The position numbers were made by a program, and so were the translations under genes. Below, piece after piece: positions 1-6,759 of a stretch of DNA of 9,731 nucleotides (position 1 is the stretch's first letter; each line of letters starts with the position of its first letter). The stretch spans positions 1-9,731 of the forward strand of contig DAOVYA010000036.1 in assembly GCA_030635865.1 (NCBI GenBank). The letters run 5' to 3'. The DNA is from Gammaproteobacteria bacterium. GTDB taxonomy: Bacteria; Pseudomonadota; Gammaproteobacteria; UBA9214. The notes beneath the pieces are model-generated. The model worked only from the letters and a program-made list of their open reading frames with translations, ran no database searches and was not told where the DNA came from.

Positions 1-136
1 ACATGGCGGCCGGTGAACCAAGTCCACCGGCACCAATTATTAATGCGCGTGCCGAGAGCAGTTTTTCCTGTCCCGCTATATCAACCTGTGGCAGCATGAT
101 CTGCCGGCTGTAGCGGAGTAGTTGGTCATCGTTCAT
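1..136 (-). CDS. moeB: MoeB/ThiF/HesA-family adenylyltransferase, N-terminal fragment (probably molybdopterin-synthase adenylyltransferase)
   Basis: Only the first 45 codons are inside the window; the gene continues past the left edge. The ATG is at 136-134. The fragment opens with MNDDQLLRYSRQIMLP, the typical N-terminal signature of the E1-like MoeB/ThiF family, followed by a Rossmann glycine loop GAGGLGSPAA at residues 35-44 that binds ATP. Family members adenylate the C-terminal glycine of a small ubiquitin-like sulfur carrier (MoaD for molybdopterin, ThiS for thiamin) so that sulfur can be loaded. The fragment alone cannot separate MoeB from ThiF. I prefer MoeB because moeB follows prmC in Pseudomonas-type gene order, although here an extra gene and a repeat region come between. 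The ribosome binding site is weak (CAGGG about 10 nt upstream). The residues that would decide its specificity are outside the window. Confidence 0.85.
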   Translation of the reverse strand, partial: MNDDQLLRYSRQIMLPQVDIAGQEKLLSARALIIGAGGLGSPAAM

Positions 137-454
137 GAATAATTAACCCTGTTATTTCTAGTTCACCAACCCCGTCATCACGAGCTCACCAACCTCGTCA
201 TCGCGAGTTCACCAACTCTGTCATTGCGAGCGAAGCGCGGCAATCTCATGAAGCTGGCAGCGGACTTGGGGTGTTCTCATTACGAGATTGCCGCGTCACT
301 TCGTTCCTCGCAAAGACGGGGCTTGTTTTTACCGCATCACTTTGTTTATCGCAAAGATGAGGTACTTTGGTTGATCGGTGATTTTTGAAAATATAAATGT
401 GCAGAAACTTACTGGAGTACTGTCACCTGGCCTTTGACGGAAATATATTTTGTT
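137..454. other. Gene-free stretch between moeB and the HMA-like gene, mostly repeat element
   Basis: No convincing coding region lies in these 318 nt. About two thirds (163-363) is the palindromic/tandem repeat element described separately. The remainder, 364-454, is AT-rich and should contain the 3' end signals of the HMA-like gene and the promoter of moeB, but I see no clear -35/-10 pair and no hairpin followed by a U-run. The repeat hairpin itself could end transcription coming from the HMA-like gene. Confidence 0.6.
163..363. repeat. Palindromic intergenic repeat element with tandemly repeated arms (MITE-like)
   Basis: Three components can be read directly. First, three adjacent 23-nt units occupy 163-185, 186-208 and 209-231, each of the form TCACCAAC...GTCAT..CGAG, and they differ mainly by C/T transitions. 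Second, the last unit runs into an inverted repeat: 219-247 pairs with 284-318, including a perfect 12-bp inner arm (CGCGGCAATCTC at 236-247, complement at 284-295) around a 36-nt loop. Third, the right arm is itself repeated: 290-322 and 331-363 match at 25 of 33 positions. The core GTCATTGCGAG...GGCAATCTC resembles palindromic repeats I recall from intergenic regions of many unrelated bacteria. There is no transposase. I infer a non-autonomous element whose arms have expanded and decayed. Confidence 0.75.
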
Positions 455-847
455 TTACAGGTAACGCCGCAGGTATTCGGGACGGTGATCGCGGCAACCG
501 TGCGGTCGACGCAGGTAACGGGTGATGAATGCATCCCGCGTACAGTCAGCCTGGTCATGTTTACCACCATTGCATTCAATGTCCTCCAGGTAGTAGCAGA
601 CGGCGCGCATGAAACGGCAGAAGAAACTGGTGCGAAGTTTGTAGCCAAACTCCTGCAACAGTGCCTCGATGATTTGCATGGTGATTTCTCTTACGTTGTA
701 ACTGACAAGCAGACGGTTCGGGCCTGTAATGCGCACATGCTGTACGCCTTTCACATCGCGCAACAGTGCCGCGGCGGATTCTGCAAATGCAGGGTCCTGG
801 TTGGGTTGAATCAGCCAGATTGTCCTGTGTTTCAGCTTTTCGATCAT
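455..847 (-). CDS. Small protein with a degenerate HMA-like (ferredoxin-fold) domain and Cys/His-rich tail, function unknown
   Basis: This is a 130-residue protein starting at the ATG at 847-845, with a GAGTGG-like ribosome site just upstream, and ending in TAA at 457-455. Residues 7-70 read as the beta-alpha-beta-beta-alpha order of a heavy-metal-associated domain: strand RTIWLIQ, helix DPAFAESAAALLRDVKGV, strands VQHVRITG and RLLVSYNV, helix REITMQIIEALLQEFGY. The MxCxxC metal-binding loop expected after strand 1 is absent; the loop reads PNQDP. The second half (77-121) carries Cys77, Cys84, Cys92, Cys102 and Cys118 with His97, His117 and His121, and ends in an arginine-rich stretch. No signal peptide or convincing membrane segment is visible, so it is probably cytoplasmic. 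It lies downstream of prmC in the same direction, 113 nt away. The metal or redox role is a guess; a plus-strand reading frame covers the same DNA but looks less protein-like. Confidence 0.65.
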   Translation of the reverse strand: MIEKLKHRTIWLIQPNQDPAFAESAAALLRDVKGVQHVRITGPNRLLVSYNVREITMQIIEALLQEFGYKLRTSFFCRFMRAVCYYLEDIECNGGKHDQADCTRDAFITRYLRRPHGCRDHRPEYLRRYL

Positions 848-960
848 ACAACCACTCTAGCGTTAAGGAATTAAATAGCAAGCTGGCCCCAATTTTACCC
901 TCACAGGCCTGCCGGGTGGGCAGAAATCCGGGGTTTTAAATGGCCTCCGGGGAAAAAGCT

Positions 961-1806
961 CTATTTTCTGCCCATACAGACCCGGTCGAGACCGGCTTCG
1001 TCGCTGCGGGAACTGATCTCAAGGTAGCCATGCTCACTGAGCCGCTGTTTGACCCTGTCGGCCTGGTTGTATCCATGCTCCAGCATCAACCAGCCCTGCT
1101 CCCGCAGGCAGTGACGGGCACACGCCACAATATGGTTCAGGTCATTCATGCCATCCGGTCCCGCTGCCAGGGCAATGCGGGGCTCAAAGCGGACGTCACC
1201 GAGCTCGAGATGCGCATCCTGGTCCTCGATGTATGGAGGGTTGGTGAGAACAAGGTCAAAAGGTTCGTGCGGCAATGGATCACACCAGTTTCCGTGAATG
1301 AAGTTGATATTTTCAATGCCGAGGTTTCTGGCGTTGCTGGCGGCAATTGCAAGAGCCCTGGGGGACACGTCTGTGGCAACAATCCGGCAGCGCGGACGTT
1401 CATGTGCAATGGCCAGTGCAATTGCCCCGCTGCCCGTACCAAGGTCGGCAATATGCAAACAGCTGTCAGCTGGAATCTTCTCCAGCGCCAGGGTGACCAG
1501 TGTTTCGGTTTCCGGGCGCGGTATCAGGGTATCTGCACTGACAGCAAGTGGTAATGACCAAAATTCACGTTGGCCTGTCAGATAGGCAACCGGTTCGCCG
1601 GATGCGCGTTTGGTCACCAGTTGATGGAACTGCTCGCGGGTTTCCTGTGACAGTATTTTCTCGGGCCAGGCATGCAGATAGCTGCGGTTTTTTTCTAAAA
1701 TGCTGGCCAGTAATACTTCTGCGTCCAGTCGGCCCGTGTCTGACCCGAGTGTATCTGTTGCATCTTCAACCAGTCTCCTGATCAAGGCATCATCCTCCCT
1801 GTTCAT
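961..1806 (-). CDS. prmC: Release factor glutamine methyltransferase PrmC (HemK)
   Basis: PrmC uses S-adenosylmethionine to methylate the glutamine of the GGQ motif in release factors RF1 and RF2, which raises their peptide-release activity. Visible family marks are [14 protein letters not shown] (70-83), LIPRPETE (94-101), the SAM-binding loop [12 protein letters not shown] (121-132) and the catalytic NPPY (189-192) that holds the substrate glutamine. At 281 residues it is full length. The ATG at 1806 lies inside prfA, giving a 17-nt overlap. However, an in-frame TTG at 1785-1783 sits 7 nt after a strong AGGGAGGA (1800-1793) that overlaps the prfA stop, and it would give a 274-residue protein with an N-terminus close to that of E. 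coli PrmC. Either way translation is probably coupled to prfA, its substrate's gene. The stop is TAG at 963-961. Confidence 0.96.
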   Translation of the reverse strand: MNREDDALIRRLVEDATDTLGSDTGRLDAEVLLASILEKNRSYLHAWPEKILSQETREQFHQLVTKRASGEPVAYLTGQREFWSLPLAVSADTLIPRPETETLVTLALEKIPADSCLHIADLGTGSGAIALAIAHERPRCRIVATDVSPRALAIAASNARNLGIENINFIHGNWCDPLPHEPFDLVLTNPPYIEDQDAHLELGDVRFEPRIALAAGPDGMNDLNHIVACARHCLREQGWLMLEHGYNQADRVKQRLSEHGYLEISSRSDEAGLDRVCMGRK

Positions 1807-2881
1807 TGAGTGCGCTCAGTAGATCTGCCTGGTATTCATTAATGAGTGGCTCAATAGCAAGATCCAGGTTGCCGGCCAGGAAATCATCGAGCTTGTAAAC
1901 GGTCAGGTTTATACGGTGGTCGGTCATGCGTCCCTGCGGGTAATTGTAGGTGCGTATACGCTCTGAACGGTCACCGCTCCCCACCAGTAAACGGCGTGCT
2001 TCCGTTTCCTCTGTTTTTTGCTTTTCCTGCTCTGCATTCAGCAATTTAGCGGCAAGCAATGACATGGCCCGTGCCCGGTTCTTGTGCTGGGAACGTTCAT
2101 CCTGGCACTCGACAACGATGCCGGTCGGGATGTGTGTCAGCCGGATTGCCGAATCTGTTTTATTGACGTGCTGCCCACCGGCGCCAGAGGCCCGGAAGGT
2201 ATCTACCTTGAGATCGGCCGGGTTGATCTCAACCGGGTCAATCTCTTCGGCCTCCGGCAGGATGGCAACTGTTGCTGCGGAAGTATGGATGCGACCCTGT
2301 GATTCAGTTTCAGGTACCCGCTGTACACGGTGGGCACCGGATTCGAATTTCAGCCGGGAATAGGCTCCGTGGCCAACAATACGCGCAATGATTTCCCGGT
2401 AGCCACCATGCTCGCCGGGGCTTTCGCTAAGTACTTCTACCTGCCACTTGTTGAGTTCGGCATAGCGTGCATACATGCGGAACAGGTCACCGGCGAAAAT
2501 AGCGGCCTCGTCGCCACCGGTACCGGCGCGGATTTCAAGGAATATATTGCTGTTGTCGTGCGGGTCTTTTGGCAACAGCAGTTTTTGTATTTCCAGCTCC
2601 AGTTCCGAACTGGTGGTGCGGGCGTTTTCAAGTTCTTCCTCGGCCATGTTCTTCATGTCCGGGTCAGGGTCCCTGAGCATTTCCTGCGCAGATTCCAGGT
2701 CATCCTGCGCCTGTCTCCAGGCCTTGAAGGTGTCAACAACCGGGGTGAGTTGTGCGTACTCAACCGAGAGGTTCCGGTAACGGTCCTGGTCTGCGATGGT
2801 TTCCGCATCAGCCAGCAGGGCGCTGACTTCGTTGTGACGCTCTTCAATCTGTTCCAGTTTATTGGCGATGCTGGTTTTCAC
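1790..2881 (-). CDS. prfA: Peptide chain release factor 1 (RF1)
   Basis: RF1 recognises UAA and UAG stop codons in the ribosomal A site and triggers hydrolysis of peptidyl-tRNA. The 363-residue sequence has the usual length. It shows the tripeptide anticodon PxT as PET at 190-192 in [20 protein letters not shown]. coli, from memory, has PAT. The catalytic GGQ is at 235-237 in SGAGGQHVN, and the conserved QDERSQHKN and [18 protein letters not shown] blocks follow. The start is GTG at 2881-2879, chosen because the following [18 protein letters not shown] aligns with E. coli MKPSIVAKLEALHERHEEV. Only 6 nt separate it from the hemA stop and no strong Shine-Dalgarno is present, so it is probably translated by coupling to hemA. 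Gln237 is the expected methylation target of the adjacent PrmC. Confidence 0.98.
   Translation of the reverse strand: MKTSIANKLEQIEERHNEVSALLADAETIADQDRYRNLSVEYAQLTPVVDTFKAWRQAQDDLESAQEMLRDPDPDMKNMAEEELENARTTSSELELEIQKLLLPKDPHDNSNIFLEIRAGTGGDEAAIFAGDLFRMYARYAELNKWQVEVLSESPGEHGGYREIIARIVGHGAYSRLKFESGAHRVQRVPETESQGRIHTSAATVAILPEAEEIDPVEINPADLKVDTFRASGAGGQHVNKTDSAIRLTHIPTGIVVECQDERSQHKNRARAMSLLAAKLLNAEQEKQKTEETEARRLLVGSGDRSERIRTYNYPQGRMTDHRINLTVYKLDDFLAGNLDLAIEPLINEYQADLLSALNEQGG
1793..1800 (-). promoter_or_regulatory. Strong Shine-Dalgarno sequence at the prfA/prmC junction
   Basis: On the minus strand AGGGAGGA runs from 1800 to 1793, immediately before the prfA TGA (1792-1790). It is downstream of the prmC ATG at 1806, so it cannot serve that start. 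It is 7 nt upstream of an in-frame TTG at 1785, close to ideal spacing. It therefore argues for TTG initiation of prmC, or for re-initiation after prfA terminates. Confidence 0.55.
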
Positions 2882-2887
2882 GGGATG

Positions 2888-4147
2888 TTACTTTTTGTCC
2901 TTGATATGGAACAGGGTGCGCACTGCATCGAGCAGACCGGTGTTACCACCGGCTACAGCTGAACGCAGGTTGACGCTGGGATCATGTGTCAGTTTGTTGA
3001 TGAGATTGCGTGTCAACGTCTCAACGACTTCTTTGGGTGGTGTGCCCTTGTCCAGTTGCTGATTGGCTTTATCAAGGACTTCTTTGCCCAGCGCCTGTGC
3101 GTGCTCGCGATAGGCCCGCAGGGTCGGGACCGCCTCAAGGGACTGTGTCCATGTGCTGAAGTGTGTGACTTGCACTTCGATGATTTCTTCGGCCTGCTTC
3201 GCGGCTTCCTGGCGTGAGCGCAAATTCTCCTCGATAACCAGCTTGAGATCATCGACGTTATACAGGTAAACATCGTCAAGTTCGGCCACATCCGCAGCGA
3301 TGTCAGGAGGAACCGCGAGATCTACCATGAAGACGGGCCGGTGTCTGCGACCCTTTAGTGCCGTGACAACTGTTTCCCTGTCGAGGATTGACCCGGTGCT
3401 GCCTGTTGACGAGATAACAATGTCTGCTTCTGGCAAATGCGCGGAAATTTCGTCCAGGCCAATACCATAGCCATCGAAGTGCGCTGCCAGATCATGCGCG
3501 CGCTCAACGGTGCGATTTGCGATGATTATCTTTCCAGTGCCCTGTTCATGCAGATGACGGGCAGTGAGTTCGATGGTTTCACCGGCGCCGATCAACAAGG
3601 CTGTTTGTTTCTCAAGACTGCCGAAAATTTGCATTGCCAGGCGGACAGCCGCAAACGCTACTGATACCGGGCTGGCACCAATGGCGGTGTCAGTGCGGAT
3701 TTGTTTGGCGACGGAGAAGGTGTGCTGGAACAGGCGGTTCATCAGGGTATGAATGCTGCCTGCATCGAGGGCAATTTGATAAGATGCTTTCATTTGACCC
3801 AGGATCTGGGGCTCTCCCAGGATCATGGAATCCAGCCCTGCGGCTACCCGCAATGCATGGCGGACAGCCGCTTCGTCTGTATGGATATAAATGTGGTCAT
3901 TCAGGCTGCCCTGGCACAAATTATGAAATTGGCACAGCCAGTCGGTGATGGGATCAAATTCCCGGTCTTTCTGGGTGCAATACAGCTCTGTCCGGTTGCA
4001 GGTCGAGAGAATAACGGCCTCGTAGACACCTTCCAGTGCGGTGAGTTCGGTCAGCGCGTTGTCCAGCTGTTCCGGCGGGAATACCACTTTTCCGCGTACC
4101 TCAACAGGTGCGGTGGTGTGATTAATGCCTAGAACGGTCAGGTGCAT
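2888..4147 (-). CDS. hemA: Glutamyl-tRNA reductase HemA
   Basis: HemA reduces glutamyl-tRNA(Glu) with NADPH to glutamate-1-semialdehyde, the first committed step of the C5 pathway to 5-aminolevulinate and tetrapyrroles. The 419-residue protein opens with MHLTVLGINHTTAPVEVR and has the catalytic cysteine at position 50 within STCNRTELY. The family block GLDSMILGEPQILGQ is at 104-118, and the NADPH-binding loop LLIGAGETIELTARHL is at 184-199. A C-terminal dimerisation helix region ends with LLDAVRTLFHIKDKK. The ATG at 4147 fits the family N-terminus exactly, but the upstream minus-strand sequence (AATTTCCCTT) has no Shine-Dalgarno, so initiation may be inefficient or depend on the AU-rich leader. 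It is the first gene of the hemA-prfA-prmC operon and is transcribed divergently from the TPR lipoprotein gene. The stop is TAA at 2890-2888. Confidence 0.98.
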   Translation of the reverse strand: MHLTVLGINHTTAPVEVRGKVVFPPEQLDNALTELTALEGVYEAVILSTCNRTELYCTQKDREFDPITDWLCQFHNLCQGSLNDHIYIHTDEAAVRHALRVAAGLDSMILGEPQILGQMKASYQIALDAGSIHTLMNRLFQHTFSVAKQIRTDTAIGASPVSVAFAAVRLAMQIFGSLEKQTALLIGAGETIELTARHLHEQGTGKIIIANRTVERAHDLAAHFDGYGIGLDEISAHLPEADIVISSTGSTGSILDRETVVTALKGRRHRPVFMVDLAVPPDIAADVAELDDVYLYNVDDLKLVIEENLRSRQEAAKQAEEIIEVQVTHFSTWTQSLEAVPTLRAYREHAQALGKEVLDKANQQLDKGTPPKEVVETLTRNLINKLTHDPSVNLRSAVAGGNTGLLDAVRTLFHIKDKK

Positions 4148-4330
4148 AAGGGAAATTCAAGATAATTCAGAAACGAACGTAAAATTCTGCATTGCCGGGT
4201 ATGTTAATACAAGTTGAGGGTAAATCCTGCGGCAAGTACAGGAATTATATATCGGGGCCCGACATTTTACGCGCATTGGAGTACACAGGGTTTACGCGGG
4301 ACTGATAGAATGGCAGGGATGGAGAATCAG
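4148..4330. promoter_or_regulatory. Divergent intergenic region serving hemA (left) and the lbcA-lolB-ispE operon (right)
   Basis: Both flanking operons start outward from these 183 nt, so promoters for each should lie here. On the minus strand TTGCCG (4234-4229) is followed 18 nt later by TGTATT, a weak sigma-70-like pair for hemA. On the plus strand TAGAAT at 4306-4311 resembles a -10 box but lacks a correctly spaced -35. Two dyads stand out: TCCTG (4225-4229) with CAGGA (4239-4243), extended by AA/TT beyond one mismatch, and TCGGG-G-CCCGA at 4252-4262. Either could be an operator. All promoter assignments are tentative. Confidence 0.4.
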
Positions 4331-6082
4331 ATGACAGGATTGGAAAGAATGATATATCGCCTGGGGCTCATGCTCATGCTGCTCGGCCAGGTGGCTTCAT
4401 GTGCCGTTCAGGAGCATAAGCCCCCCGTGCAGGCTGCATCGGTTGAACCGCTACAGGAACAGCCGGCGGACGAGCCTGGCGCTGCAGAGATTGCGACCCA
4501 GACACTCACAAAAGAGATGATGTTCGACATCCTGCTGGCTGAGATTGCCGGACAGCGGGGTGAGCTGGATGTTTCCGCGCCGCACTACCTGCAGGCGGCC
4601 GAGGAGGCGCAGGACCCCCGCGTTGCTGAACGTGCTGTCCAGATCGCCATGTATGCCAAGAAATTCGATATTGCCAAGCGTGCCGCGCGTCGCTGGGTGG
4701 AGCTGGATGGCGACAACCTGGAGGCGCATAAAATATTGACGGCACTTGCCCTGCGCACTGGTGATATGAATGAAGTGGTTGCGCAGATGGGTTATTTGCT
4801 AAGCATTACGAAGAGCCGGAAGGACGGCTATCGACTCGCAACAGCCATCATGGCGCGTAATACCGACAAGCTGGCTGCATTAACAGCGATGGAAGAGCTG
4901 GCTGCCAAAGACCCTGACAGCCCTTATGCACAGATGGCGCTGAGCCGTACTGCTGTAATGGCCGACCAGTTGGACCAGGCACTGGAGGCGGTCGACCATG
5001 CATTACAGTTGAAGCCTGATTTACACGCTGCCGTGATCCTCAAGGCGCAGATCCTGGTAGGAATGGAGCGCAAGGAGGAGGCTGCGCAGCTTTTGCAGGA
5101 GGCGACTGACAGGTACCCGGATAACCTGGAGATGCAGTTTGCCTATGCCCGGTTATTACTGGATGCGCAGGATTTTGAGGGTGCCCGGGAGCGGCTTGGC
5201 CAGGTGGTCAGGCTGGAGCCGGACAATGTGGATGCGATCTATTCGCTGGGGTTACTGGAGCTGGAGGCAGAGCGGTACAAGGCTGGTGAAAAACACTTCA
5301 GGAAGTTACTCAAATTAAAAAAGAGAGTACAAAGCTCCTATTACTACCTTGGTTATGCCGCGGTTAAACAGGGCCATGATGCCAAGGCACTTGACTGGTA
5401 CCGCAAAGTCGAGTCGGGTGATTTCTGGAGCCAGTCACAATTGCATGTCGCTGAGATAATGGTCAGGCAGGGCAGGGTTGATGAGATGCAGGATTACTTG
5501 CGGGTGTTACGGCAGAAGAACCCTCAAACCACTGTAGCGTTCTTTCTTATCGAGGGACAGGTTTTGTCAGATGCCGGTTACCTGGAAGAGGCCTACACTG
5601 CGTACGGGCAGGCACTTGAAACTGATCCGGACAATGAAGATTTGCTCTATGCCCGGGCCTTGCTCGCACAGAAAATGGGACAACTCGACCTTGCCGAGCA
5701 GGATATGCGACACATCCTCGGTAATGATCCTGATAATGTTCGTACACTGAATGCATTGGGTTATACGCTGGCAGACCAGACAGACCGCTATGAAGAAGCG
5801 CTTGGCTATATCAAGAAGGCACTGGAACAAAAACCGGATGATCCGGCTATCATCGACAGCATGGGATGGGTGCAATTCAGGTTGGGTAACCTGGAGAAAG
5901 CCCGCTATTTTCTGGAGCAAGCCTGGGACCTGACAAAGGATAGTGAAATCGGTGCGCATCTTGGTGAAGTCCTGTGGGCGCAAGGTGAGTATGAGACAGC
6001 ACGCAGAATCTGGGAAGAAGCAAAAGCGGACAACCCGGATAATCCGGTGTTGCTGGATGTACTCAATCGAATCGATCCGTAA
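4331..6082 (+). CDS. lbcA: Tetratricopeptide-repeat outer-membrane lipoprotein, LbcA-like
   Basis: The reading frame is open from 4214, but I choose the ATG at 4331. GGAG at 4320-4323 lies 7 nt upstream, and this start places a lipoprotein signal directly at the N-terminus: MTGLERMIYRLGLMLMLLG, then lipobox VAS|C with Cys24. The next residue is Ala, so there is no Asp+2 inner-membrane retention signal and Lol sorting to the outer membrane is expected. After a proline/glutamine-rich linker (about 25-60) the rest of the 583-residue protein is helical TPR pairs with recurrent DPDN/KPD turns. The last well-formed repeats run from NALGYTLADQTDRYEEALGYI to the C-terminus. Its position between hemA and lolB and its size match Pseudomonas aeruginosa PA4667 (LbcA), an outer-membrane lipoprotein that binds the periplasmic protease CtpA and is needed for it to degrade peptidoglycan hydrolases. 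The same function here is inferred from synteny and architecture; ctpA is not in the window. Confidence 0.85.
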   Translation: MTGLERMIYRLGLMLMLLGQVASCAVQEHKPPVQAASVEPLQEQPADEPGAAEIATQTLTKEMMFDILLAEIAGQRGELDVSAPHYLQAAEEAQDPRVAERAVQIAMYAKKFDIAKRAARRWVELDGDNLEAHKILTALALRTGDMNEVVAQMGYLLSITKSRKDGYRLATAIMARNTDKLAALTAMEELAAKDPDSPYAQMALSRTAVMADQLDQALEAVDHALQLKPDLHAAVILKAQILVGMERKEEAAQLLQEATDRYPDNLEMQFAYARLLLDAQDFEGARERLGQVVRLEPDNVDAIYSLGLLELEAERYKAGEKHFRKLLKLKKRVQSSYYYLGYAAVKQGHDAKALDWYRKVESGDFWSQSQLHVAEIMVRQGRVDEMQDYLRVLRQKNPQTTVAFFLIEGQVLSDAGYLEEAYTAYGQALETDPDNEDLLYARALLAQKMGQLDLAEQDMRHILGNDPDNVRTLNALGYTLADQTDRYEEALGYIKKALEQKPDDPAIIDSMGWVQFRLGNLEKARYFLEQAWDLTKDSEIGAHLGEVLWAQGEYETARRIWEEAKADNPDNPVLLDVLNRIDP

Positions 6083-6132
6083 TCAGCGGAGCCCCGGACA
6101 GTTGTACACCTCTGCCTTGAGGTTCTACGTAA

Positions 6133-6759
6133 GTGAATAACGCCCTGCGCAGCAGATCCCTGCGAACATTCCTGTCTGTTCTGTCAGCTGGCCTGCTGCT
6201 GGCCGGCTGTGCGGCAACTCCAACCGGTGAAAGCACAGGACTGTATGGGGGGCAATCTCCAGTGGCGATCAGTGACTGGCAGTTAACCGGGCGCTTTTCG
6301 CTGACCCGCGAGGAGCAAGGCTGGCATGCGGGTTTATTCTGGCAGGAACAGGGCGATCAATATCAGTTGAAAATTTCCGGGCCTATGGGGCAGGGGGCAT
6401 TCAGACTGAGGGGTGATGCCGACGGTGTATTGCTGGAGCAGTCCGATGGACAGACCCTCGCTGCCCAGGATGCGGAAGCCCTGTTGTACCAGGCAACCGG
6501 CTGGCACTTGCCGGTAAGCGGGCTACGCTACTGGATCCGTGGCCTGCCGGTCCCGGAATTACGCGCACAGGCCAGTCGCGATGCACAGGGCCGGTTGACC
6601 CGGCTGGAGCAGTCCGGCTGGGTAATTTTCTATAACCGTTACGTGTTGGTTGATGGTGTGTACTGGCCGGTAAAGTTGCGGCTTGTCCGGGAAGACATTT
6701 CTGTGCGGCTGGTGATTGATCAATGGCAGCCCGGTGTGGCCACAGGGTTTGAGCCGTGA
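6133..6759 (+). CDS. lolB: Outer-membrane lipoprotein receptor LolB
   Basis: LolB takes lipoproteins from the periplasmic carrier LolA and inserts them into the inner leaflet of the outer membrane. It is itself a lipoprotein. The signal peptide ends in lipobox LLAG|C at Cys26, with Ala at +2. The start is GTG at 6133; GAGG at 6119-6122 is a rather distant ribosome site. The 208-residue length equals the E. coli protein. Recognisable blocks are WQLTGRFSL, GLFWQEQGDQYQLKISGPMGQGAFRL, the LRYWIRGLP signature (about 142-150) and WVIFYNRY with a final IDQW. At the membrane-inserting loop, E. coli has NPLG with Leu68 of the mature protein; here it is GPMG, with Met85 of the precursor. The gene follows the TPR lipoprotein by 50 nt and overlaps ispE by 4 nt, so all three are probably one transcript. 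Confidence 0.95.
   Translation: MNNALRSRSLRTFLSVLSAGLLLAGCAATPTGESTGLYGGQSPVAISDWQLTGRFSLTREEQGWHAGLFWQEQGDQYQLKISGPMGQGAFRLRGDADGVLLEQSDGQTLAAQDAEALLYQATGWHLPVSGLRYWIRGLPVPELRAQASRDAQGRLTRLEQSGWVIFYNRYVLVDGVYWPVKLRLVREDISVRLVIDQWQPGVATGFEP

Noticed and set aside
163..231. Three regular 23-nt direct repeats, considered as a CRISPR array
   Set aside because: The units are directly adjacent with no spacers, are degenerate, and run into an inverted repeat; no cas genes are present.
434..874. Plus-strand 146-residue reading frame opposite the HMA-like gene
   Set aside because: It covers the same DNA as the minus-strand gene, lacks a recognisable family pattern or ribosome site, and the minus-strand product has a coherent fold pattern.
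909..923. CTGCC-N5-GGCAG hairpin downstream of prmC as a terminator
   Set aside because: Only five base pairs and no T-run on the minus strand after it; not enough to call termination.
940..1554. Plus-strand 204-residue reading frame
   Set aside because: Antisense shadow of prmC, which has clear motifs on the other strand.
1950..2962. Several plus-strand frames opposite prfA
   Set aside because: Antisense shadows of a strongly conserved gene; no ribosome sites or family motifs.
4214..4330. TTG-initiated 39-residue extension of the TPR lipoprotein
   Set aside because: It would bury the lipoprotein signal peptide inside the protein and has no ribosome site; the ATG at 4331 has both a ribosome site and a proper signal sequence.
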